Shown one piece after another: positions 58,335-64,000 of a DNA stretch of 64,000 nt (positions within the stretch are counted from its first letter, which is position 1; every line of letters starts with the position of its first letter). Under the pieces are notes generated by a model. The model had not been told where the DNA came from and did not search any database. It saw only the letters and a list, made by a program, of their open reading frames with translations. Made by a program: the position numbers and the translations under genes. Where the stretch lies: assembly GCA_021155905.1 (NCBI GenBank), contig JAJNBG010000004.1:1-64000 (forward strand). The letters run 5' to 3'. Source of the stretch: Bacteroidota bacterium (GTDB lineage: Bacteria; Bacteroidota; Bacteroidia; B-17B0; Aurantibacillaceae).

Positions 58335-60323
58335 ATGAAAACTTTAAACATTATTATTATTCTTTTTATAGTAAATATTTCAGGTTTGTTTTCAAAAACA
58401 GGAAATGCAAAAAAGAATACGCCGGAATTATATAAGCAGTTTGCCCAGGCAGAAAATTATTTAAGACATGATAATTTTATGGAGGCATTGGATATTTACA
58501 GAAAATTATATGAACAGGATAACAGTAATTATAATTTATGCTATAAACTTGGAGAATGTTATCTAAGGCTTAAAAAGAAAGAAAGAGCGGTCTACTTTCT
58601 GCAAAAAGCTTCCGTTTTTGTTACCAACATTTACGATGACGGATCTCTGGAGGAAAGACATGCACCACTGTTAACCTATATGCTTTTGGGTGAAGCCTAT
58701 CATCAGATTGGAAAATTTGATGAAGCGATTAATACATACAAAAAATTCAAACAGATGTTGAAAAGTGCCAGGATTAAGGAGACTGAAGTGATACGGGAAA
58801 CCAACCGGCAGATTGATATGTGTTATACAGCGAAAAAATTGGTCTTAAGGCCGGTTAATGCAATCATCAAAAATATGGGTTCTACAGTTAATTCACAGTA
58901 TGCAGATTATGCCCCGGTGTTTACCGGCGATCAGTGTACCATGTTATTTACTACGGGAAGACCAACTAATGTTGGTGGCCAGACATATGATGGTGGAAAA
59001 TATTTTGAAGATGTTTATATATCTTATAAAAAAGATTCTGTTTGGAGTCCTGCTGAAAATATGGGAATACCGATTAATACCGTTGATAATGACGGAGCAG
59101 TTTGTATTTCATCTGATGGGCAAGAGATTCTCATCTTCAAAGATGACAAGGGGGATGGTAATATTTACTCAACAACATTACAGGGAACCTTATGGTCGGT
59201 TCCTAAAAAACTGAACTCACATATAAACAGTAAATCATGGGAACCAAGTGCATTTATTGCCGCCAATGGTAGGACACTCTTTTTTACGAGTGATCGTCCG
59301 GGTGGCTATGGTGGAACTGATATTTATAAAAGTGAGAAAAATTCCCTTGGTGAGTGGGGTAAAGCTGTAAACCTGGGCCCCGAGATCAATACAATTTATG
59401 ATGAAGACGCTCCCTTTCTGCATCCGGACGGTGTGAGTTTTTATTTTACTTCGAATGGGCATGAGACCATGGGAGGTTTTGATATTTTTGAAAGCTCACT
59501 ATTGGAGAGCGGAAAATGGTCTGAACCCGTAAATATTGGTTATCCTATTAATTCACCGGATGATGAAGCATTTTATGTCCTATCACCGGATAAGAAAACA
59601 GCATATTACACGTCGGTGAGGGAAGAGGGTTTCGGGGAAAAGGATAATTATGTGATCACATATACAGATGTTAAGAATAATTCACTGGAACTACAGAAAG
59701 GATTGATTCTGGATCAAAATCAGTTAGTAGCCAAAAATGTGAAGATTACAGTTACGGATAATCATTCCCATGAACTGGAAGGAATTTATTATCCGAATGA
59801 ATCAACAGGCAAATACTTATTTATTCTGGAGCCGGGAAAAAGTCATAACATTACCTATGAAGCAGCCGGGTTCTTGTTTTATTCTGAGAATCGGTATGTG
59901 TCAAGAGCGGATGACTATAATGAAATTGTGAAGTCCATTAAATTGCCACCAATTGCAATTGGTTCTAACGTTGTATTGAATAACATCTTTTTTGATTTTG
60001 ATAAGTCCACACTGCGTCCTAACTCAAAAGCTGAGCTAATAAGACTTTATGAATTTTTATTTAACCATCCTGATTTATCCGTGGAAATCACGGGATTTGT
60101 GGATGCCGAGAACGCAGATGAGTATAATATTAATCTTTCTAAAGAGCGAGCTACCGCAGTCGTTGATTACTTAGTGGAGAAAGGAATTAAAAAAGAAAGA
60201 TTGATGGCGGATGGATGTGGGGACCTGTTTTCACTTGTGGAGCATAAAACAAATATGAGTTACTCGCCAAGGGTTCGACAGTTAAACCAAAGACTTGAGT
60301 TAAAGATAATAGATATTAAATAG
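58335..60323 (+). CDS. PorE-like TPR/PD40/OmpA protein, paralogue 2
   Basis: 662 residues with the same order as the 50853 protein: signal peptide (LNIIIILFIVNISGLFS), TPR helices (ALDIYRKLYEQDNSNYNLCY, MLLGEAYHQIGKFDEAINTY), PD40 blades (ANGRTLFFTSDRPGGYGGTD, HPDGVSFYFTSNGHETMGGF), a regulatory beta domain and OmpA (FFDFDKSTLRPNSKAELIRL). In the OmpA domain the peptidoglycan-binding Asp in the canonical TDxxG word is changed (GFVDAENADEYN), so anchoring may be weaker than in paralogue 1. It is followed one base later by a 50-residue gene. Confidence 0.8.
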   Translation: MKTLNIIIILFIVNISGLFSKTGNAKKNTPELYKQFAQAENYLRHDNFMEALDIYRKLYEQDNSNYNLCYKLGECYLRLKKKERAVYFLQKASVFVTNIYDDGSLEERHAPLLTYMLLGEAYHQIGKFDEAINTYKKFKQMLKSARIKETEVIRETNRQIDMCYTAKKLVLRPVNAIIKNMGSTVNSQYADYAPVFTGDQCTMLFTTGRPTNVGGQTYDGGKYFEDVYISYKKDSVWSPAENMGIPINTVDNDGAVCISSDGQEILIFKDDKGDGNIYSTTLQGTLWSVPKKLNSHINSKSWEPSAFIAANGRTLFFTSDRPGGYGGTDIYKSEKNSLGEWGKAVNLGPEINTIYDEDAPFLHPDGVSFYFTSNGHETMGGFDIFESSLLESGKWSEPVNIGYPINSPDDEAFYVLSPDKKTAYYTSVREEGFGEKDNYVITYTDVKNNSLELQKGLILDQNQLVAKNVKITVTDNHSHELEGIYYPNESTGKYLFILEPGKSHNITYEAAGFLFYSENRYVSRADDYNEIVKSIKLPPIAIGSNVVLNNIFFDFDKSTLRPNSKAELIRLYEFLFNHPDLSVEITGFVDAENADEYNINLSKERATAVVDYLVEKGIKKERLMADGCGDLFSLVEHKTNMSYSPRVRQLNQRLELKIIDIK

Positions 60324-60324
60324 T

Positions 60325-60477
60325 ATGGATGACCTGCAGGAAAAACTTCTGGAAAGATTAACACTATTAAAACGGCAAATAAAAAAAATGTATCCGGAAC
60401 TATCAGAGAGATTGAAAGAGGGGCCATTAGTGGATGACCGGAAAAAGAAGAAGGATGATCATTCTAATAAAGAATGA
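60325..60477 (+). CDS. Small charged helical protein (50 aa)
   Basis: Reads MDDLQEKLLERLTLLKRQIK, then KMYPELSERLKEGPLVDDRK and KKKDDHSNKE. An amphipathic helix followed by a Lys/Asp-rich tail. It starts one base after the PorE-like stop, so the two are probably cotranslated. No family recognised. Confidence 0.55.
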   Translation: MDDLQEKLLERLTLLKRQIKKMYPELSERLKEGPLVDDRKKKKDDHSNKE

Positions 60478-60580
60478 TCAGAATCTGGAAACCAGATCGA
60501 AAAAAGCTGGACGGAAGTTTATTTTAGCTTAGAATATCTCGTTTCTAACGAATATCAGCAAAATCGAATAGCCATGAATG

Positions 60581-60588
60581 TAACTTTG
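60581..60588 (+). promoter_or_regulatory. -7 box (TAACTTTG) of the YtxH gene
   Basis: Exact TAnnTTTG, 36 bases before the ATG at 60625. Confidence 0.55.
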
Positions 60589-60624
60589 AAATTAAATTAG
60601 TTTAAACCATAAAAAATAGAAATT

Positions 60625-60894
60625 ATGAGCACAGGAAAAATTTTATTGGGTGTATTAGCCGGCGCAGCCGTTGGTGCACTTGTAGGTGTGTTAATGGCGC
60701 CTGATAAAGGTTCTGCAACCAGAAAGAAAGTAATGAAAAAAGGCGAGGATTATACTGAAGCCTTAAAAAATAAATTTGATGATCTGGTAAGTTCGATGAC
60801 TGATAAATTTGAGGACGTTAAATCAGATACAAAGGCTATGGCACATAATGGCAAAGCCAGGGTAAGTGAATTCAAAAAAGGGAATTCAATGTAA
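60625..60894 (+). CDS. YtxH-domain protein
   Basis: 89 residues. An N-terminal glycine/alanine-rich transmembrane helix (LLGVLAGAAVGALVGVLMAP) is followed by DKGSATRKKVMKKGEDYTEA and a charged amphipathic helix, the YtxH (general stress, GvpP-like) pattern. Such proteins are often induced by stress. A structured RNA element follows 27 bases after the stop. Confidence 0.85.
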   Translation: MSTGKILLGVLAGAAVGALVGVLMAPDKGSATRKKVMKKGEDYTEALKNKFDDLVSSMTDKFEDVKSDTKAMAHNGKARVSEFKKGNSM

Positions 60895-60921
60895 AAGCAT
60901 TCATTTCATTGAAAAATAACT

Positions 60922-61029
60922 GTCAAAAGTAATGCGCGAGGGAATCAGAGACCTCGCTCCCGGCTTATTCCTGTCCACTATCTGATCCGGATAGAAGGCG
61001 AATAAACCGGGTTACTTTTGACTTTTTTT
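60922..61029 (+). ncRNA. Candidate structured RNA: three-way junction ending in a U tract
   Basis: An 11 bp outer stem GTCAAAAGTAA (60922-60932) closes with TTACTTTTGAC (61012-61022). Inside are a hairpin GCGAGG/CCTCGC (60936-60941 with 60952-60957, 10-base loop) and a long arm: CCCGG/CCGGG (60959-60963 with 61007-61011), TTATTC/GAATAA (60965-60970 with 61000-61005) and CTATC/GATAG (60978-60982 with 60990-60994). T7 follows the outer stem. It may be an independent small RNA, or an elaborate 3' end of the YtxH mRNA. It is GC-richer than its surroundings. No known family was matched by eye. Confidence 0.65.
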
Positions 61030-61079
61030 ATTTAATTTTACTCATTTTAATCATATAATAGGAATATGGATTTTATTCT

Positions 61080-61087
61080 TATTTTTG
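61080..61087 (+). promoter_or_regulatory. -7 box (TATTTTTG) of the first LytTR regulator
   Basis: Exact TAnnTTTG, 16 bases before the ATG at 61104. It lies downstream of the structured RNA, so the regulator is likely transcribed separately. Confidence 0.55.
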
Positions 61088-61103
61088 TTTATAAACTTTT
61101 TAA

Positions 61104-61802
61104 ATGGACTGTATTGTAGTAGATGATAGTTTGGTTGCCCGTAAAGCATTAATGTTATTAATTGAGCAGGTATCTTATCTCAAAGTCAAAAAGGAATGTT
61201 CAACGCCTTTGGAGGCTTATAATTATCTTAAAACCAATCAGGTTGATCTTATTTTTCTTGATATTGAGATGCCTGGAATGACCGGTATCGAATTAATCAA
61301 AAATTTAAAGCAGCGTCCTATTATAATTCTGATAAGCTCCAAAAAGGAATATGCAGTGGAAGCATTTGAACTCAATGTAGCAGACTATATCTTAAAACCG
61401 GTTACTCTCGCTCGTTTCATGGTTGCGGTTGAAAAAGCGAAAGAAATTTCAGAGGGAACTGATAAAAAAATTGAATTTAGTGAAAAAGAACAGGATTATA
61501 TTTTTGTGAGATCTAATTCAGTTCTGGCAAAAATTAAGTTAAGTGATATATTGTATGTGCAGGCTTATGGTGATTATGTGAAGATATTTACCCAGGATAA
61601 AACAAATCTTGTTCACTGCACGCTCAAAAGTATAGAAGAGAAATTGGCTTCCGGCAAATTTTACAGATTGCATCGCTCTTATATCATCTCAATTGATCAC
61701 ATCGATAAAATTGAAGAGAACGACGCCTATATCGGAAAACACGCTATACCTATCGGCGAACAATATAAAAAAGAGCTTCTTGCGAAGCTCAATTTATTAT
61801 AA
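61104..61802 (+). CDS. LytTR-family response regulator, paralogue 1
   Basis: 232 residues. Receiver domain: MDCIVVDDSLVARKALMLLI with the acidic pair, LIFLDIEMPGMTGIELIKNL with the phosphoacceptor, ISSKKEYAVEAFELNVADYI and LKPVTLARF with the switch lysine. LytTR DNA-binding domain: YIFVRSNSVLAKIKLSDILY, VQAYGDYVKIFTQDK and KFYRLHRSYIISIDHIDKIE. Nearly the same protein lies at 63117. No partner kinase (LytS/YehU-type) is adjacent in the window. Confidence 0.9.
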   Translation: MDCIVVDDSLVARKALMLLIEQVSYLKVKKECSTPLEAYNYLKTNQVDLIFLDIEMPGMTGIELIKNLKQRPIIILISSKKEYAVEAFELNVADYILKPVTLARFMVAVEKAKEISEGTDKKIEFSEKEQDYIFVRSNSVLAKIKLSDILYVQAYGDYVKIFTQDKTNLVHCTLKSIEEKLASGKFYRLHRSYIISIDHIDKIEENDAYIGKHAIPIGEQYKKELLAKLNLL

Positions 61803-61820
61803 TTCATTAAGATTTTATTT

Positions 61821-62831
61821 TTATTGCTTACTGTGTTGTACACTGTAATCTCCCATGCTTAATTCGGAGTAATGGTTTTTGAAATCCGTATAATTTCCAA
61901 ACATAGAGTTACGGATATTTGCTGATGAGATCTTTGCATTGCTTTGAACCAGGCTGTTTTTAATAATGGAATCCTCTATAATTGAATTGTTGCCAATTGA
62001 TACATAAGGTCCAACTACAGAATTTATCAACGTTACGTTTTCGCCAATATAACACGGTTCGATGATAACTGAGTTATGCGAGGTATGCATTTTAGAAACA
62101 AGATCTTCTTTCTTGTTAAATTCAAGTATACGTTGGTTAGTGTAAACTGTTGAATCTTTGTTCCCGCAATCCAGCCATTCAGTGACCTGACCCGGTGTAA
62201 ACTTTAAACCTTTATTTTTCATATTCTCGAGGGCATTCGTCAATTGAAATTCCCCTTTGTCTTTAATGTTATTATCGAGAAGGTACTGCAACTCTTTTTT
62301 AAGGTTCGCACCATCTTTAAAATAGTAAATACCAATAATCGCCAAATCTGATACAAATTGCTCTGGTTTTTCAACGAAATCAGTGATCACATTTTTTTCA
62401 TTGATTTTAACGACTCCAAATGACTTTGGATCATCAACTTTTTGCACCCAGATAATTCCATCTTTTGAATCATCCAGTTTAAAATCAGCTTTGAATAATG
62501 TATCCGCAAAAGCGACAATAACTTTTCCCTTTAATGCTTCCTTGGCGCACATAATAGCGTGAGCTGTGCCTAAAGCTTCTTCCTGATAAAAAATACTGGC
62601 CTTGGCTTTTAGGTCAATTGCAATTTTTTTGAGCTTATCTTCAGTTTCTTTTCCAAGGTGACTAATGACAAAAGCAATTTCGTCCACTTTTTCATTCGAG
62701 ACACTAACAATATCTTCTACCAGACGTTGAACAATTGATTTACCTGCAATCGGAAGAAGGGGTTTGGGTGTGGTAAAGGTATGCGGTCTCATTCTTTTAC
62801 CTATACCGGCCATTGGCACAATTATTTTCAT
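61821..62831 (-). CDS. Sugar-nucleotidyltransferase (NTP_transferase with left-handed beta-helix)
   Basis: 336 residues. N-terminal pyrophosphorylase: MKIIVPMAGIGKRMRPHTFT then TPKPLLPIAGKSIVQRLVED, with the signature GxGxRMRPxTxxxPKPLxPxxGKP. AIMCAKEALKGKVIVAFADT carries the sugar-binding Asp. The C-terminus has hexapeptide-like repeats (VIIEPCYIGENVTLINSVVG, YVSIGNNSIIEDSIIKNSLV). Members make dTDP-glucose, GDP-mannose or UDP-sugars for surface glycans; the base and sugar cannot be told by eye. It is convergent with the first and divergent from the second LytTR regulator. Confidence 0.85.
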   Translation of the reverse strand: MKIIVPMAGIGKRMRPHTFTTPKPLLPIAGKSIVQRLVEDIVSVSNEKVDEIAFVISHLGKETEDKLKKIAIDLKAKASIFYQEEALGTAHAIMCAKEALKGKVIVAFADTLFKADFKLDDSKDGIIWVQKVDDPKSFGVVKINEKNVITDFVEKPEQFVSDLAIIGIYYFKDGANLKKELQYLLDNNIKDKGEFQLTNALENMKNKGLKFTPGQVTEWLDCGNKDSTVYTNQRILEFNKKEDLVSKMHTSHNSVIIEPCYIGENVTLINSVVGPYVSIGNNSIIEDSIIKNSLVQSNAKISSANIRNSMFGNYTDFKNHYSELSMGDYSVQHSKQ

Positions 62832-63116
62832 GACAAATTTGTTTTGAAGTTTTAAAATGAATTTGAATAATCTAAATGTAGATAGTACTTGCGTTTAATT
62901 ATTAATATTTCGGTAAAAGCTACTTTTTATACGCCAGGATAAATGAATGAACTGTTATGTACGTTCAATAAAAATATTGTAGTTTTTTGAATAAATTTTT
63001 GGCTCATCAACATACTCCTTTCCTGTTTTGGCTATTTTAATTCATTTTTCATCGAAAGGAACAAAAATTATGGAACAAACGTTATAGTTTAGCCTTGTTA
63101 TTTAAAGTATTTCAAT

Positions 63117-63839
63117 ATGCAAACCTTAAAACCAAAACAAATGAGATGTATTATAGTTGATGACAACAAAATGTCACGGGAAATGGTAAAACAATTGGTA
63201 GACCAGGTTGATTTCCTCGAGCTGAAAGGAGAGTGCGAATCTCCGATGGAAGCGTTTAATTATCTGAAGAAAGAAGATATCGATCTTGTGTTTTTGGATG
63301 TTGAGATGCCAGGAATGACCGGGATCGAACTAATGAAAAATCTTGAAAAAAGACCAATAACAATTCTTATCACCTCTAAACAGGATTATGCGGTTGAGGC
63401 ATTTGAATTGAATGTTGCTGATTATATTATTAAACCGGTTACTTTATCACGTTTTATGGTCGCCATCGATAGAGCGAAAGAGCTATTTGAAGGTAAGAAT
63501 CCTAAAGTGGAAGTGAGCGGAAAAGAAAAGGATTATATTTTTGTCAGATCAAATTCCTTATTGACGAAAGTGAAAATTAAAGACATCATTTACGTTCAGG
63601 CCCTGGGAGATTATGTAAACATATTTACCAATGATACGCGGTTAACGGTACACATTACTTTAAAAGGAATGGAAGAAAAACTTCCTTCGGACAAGTTTTA
63701 CCGACTTCATCGTTCCTATTTAACTGCCCTACATCATATCGACAATATTGAGGAAGGTACAGCATATATTGGTAAACATCCATTACCAATCGGGGAGCAA
63801 TATAAAAAAGAACTTTTAAGAAAAATTAATCTGATTTAA
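63117..63839 (+). CDS. LytTR-family response regulator, paralogue 2
   Basis: 240 residues from the first ATG, or 232 from the ATG at 63141 that aligns with the start of paralogue 1 (MRCIIVDDNKMSREMV). Receiver: LVFLDVEMPGMTGIELMKNL, SKQDYAVEAFELNVADYII and KPVTLSRF. LytTR domain: YIFVRSNSLLTKVKIKDIIY, VQALGDYVNIFTNDT and KFYRLHRSYLTALHHIDNIE. About 70% of positions match paralogue 1 by eye, so duplication is fairly recent. A -7-like TAGCCTTG (63090-63097) lies upstream but deviates by one base. Confidence 0.88.
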   Translation: MQTLKPKQMRCIIVDDNKMSREMVKQLVDQVDFLELKGECESPMEAFNYLKKEDIDLVFLDVEMPGMTGIELMKNLEKRPITILITSKQDYAVEAFELNVADYIIKPVTLSRFMVAIDRAKELFEGKNPKVEVSGKEKDYIFVRSNSLLTKVKIKDIIYVQALGDYVNIFTNDTRLTVHITLKGMEEKLPSDKFYRLHRSYLTALHHIDNIEEGTAYIGKHPLPIGEQYKKELLRKINLI

Positions 63840-63881
63840 CCTGTTTTTTTCTGGACCTATTCAACAAAATTGAACAATATT

Positions 63882-63929
63882 TAGCCGGAAACACCAACTA
63901 TTTTTGTGGTGTTCCCGGCTATTTTTTTT
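63882..63929 (+). terminator. Terminator after the second LytTR gene
   Basis: TAGCCGG-A-AACACCA pairs with TGGTGTT-C-CCGGCTA (one A/C mismatch) around a 10-base loop, followed by T8. Confidence 0.88.
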
Positions 63930-64000
63930 GCCTTTTCACCGAATTTGTTCCGGAGCAAAGGCAGTAATTTTTAAATTTAAAACGGTGCTTTATTGTTTTT

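Noticed and set aside
60922-61022. Integron attC site suggested by a ~100 bp inverted repeat
   Set aside because: The ends do not carry the RYYYAAC/GTTRRRY core words, there is no integrase gene nearby, and a U tract follows as in a transcript end.

Overview
The window is a stretch of chromosome from a member of the Bacteroidota carrying a complete-looking 37.6 kb prophage. The phylum is indicated by proteins with type IX secretion (T9SS) C-terminal sorting domains (1021..1875 and 53918..55336), two PorE-like TPR/PD40/OmpA proteins, LytTR response regulators, and many -7 promoter boxes of the Bacteroidota form TAnnTTTG. I cannot place it below phylum level.

Left chromosomal arm (1-11437). 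A 5'-truncated pyrB, a T9SS-sorted secreted protein, rnz, a small outer-membrane-type protein, a LuxR-type response regulator with a 35-residue membrane peptide, guaA, then a tight run of a LysM/periplasmic-binding-fold protein, hemF and a DUF502 membrane protein, a coiled-coil secreted protein, and an acyltransferase-3 membrane protein that has no ATG start.

Prophage (11512-49132). It sits in the 3' end of a tRNA-Glu(TTC) gene. A 16 bp core repeat marks both ends, a tyrosine integrase lies just inside the right end, and paired 9 bp arm-type repeats flank both junctions. From left to right it holds small early and regulatory genes with a structured control region (13803-14178), an HMCES/YedK (SRAP) protein, a possible cargo pair (membrane/zinc-ribbon protein plus AlbA_2 protein), and a replication module on the minus strand. 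That module is built around a protein with a family-A DNA polymerase-like palm. A 108 bp inverted-repeat element occurs in frame inside its gene and again in the hairpin-rich gap upstream. Next come a PD-(D/E)XK nuclease and two sigma-70-like proteins, then the late genes: terminase, Mu-type portal and head proteins, baseplate and fibre genes, ClpP-type protease/scaffold, capsid, contractile sheath and tube, a frameshifted tail-assembly chaperone, tape measure, hub and spike, long fibres, holin and endolysin. It is therefore a myovirus-type temperate phage. Three near-identical 29 bp motifs (GTTACAAAA-N10-ATACTAKTTA) lie directly before the terminase, connector/portal and protease/capsid units. 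They are the best candidates for promoters read by the phage sigma-like proteins.

Right chromosomal arm (49133-64000). The displaced native terminator of the tRNA gene comes first, then three paralogous small proteins with duplicated upstream DNA, a PorE-like protein, a lipoprotein/T9SS-cargo pair, a single-domain response regulator, an outer-membrane barrel protein, a second PorE-like protein, a YtxH protein, a 100 nt three-way-junction RNA ending in a U tract, and two paralogous LytTR regulators flanking a convergent sugar-nucleotidyltransferase.

All function calls come from reading motifs and overall similarity by eye. No database search was possible.
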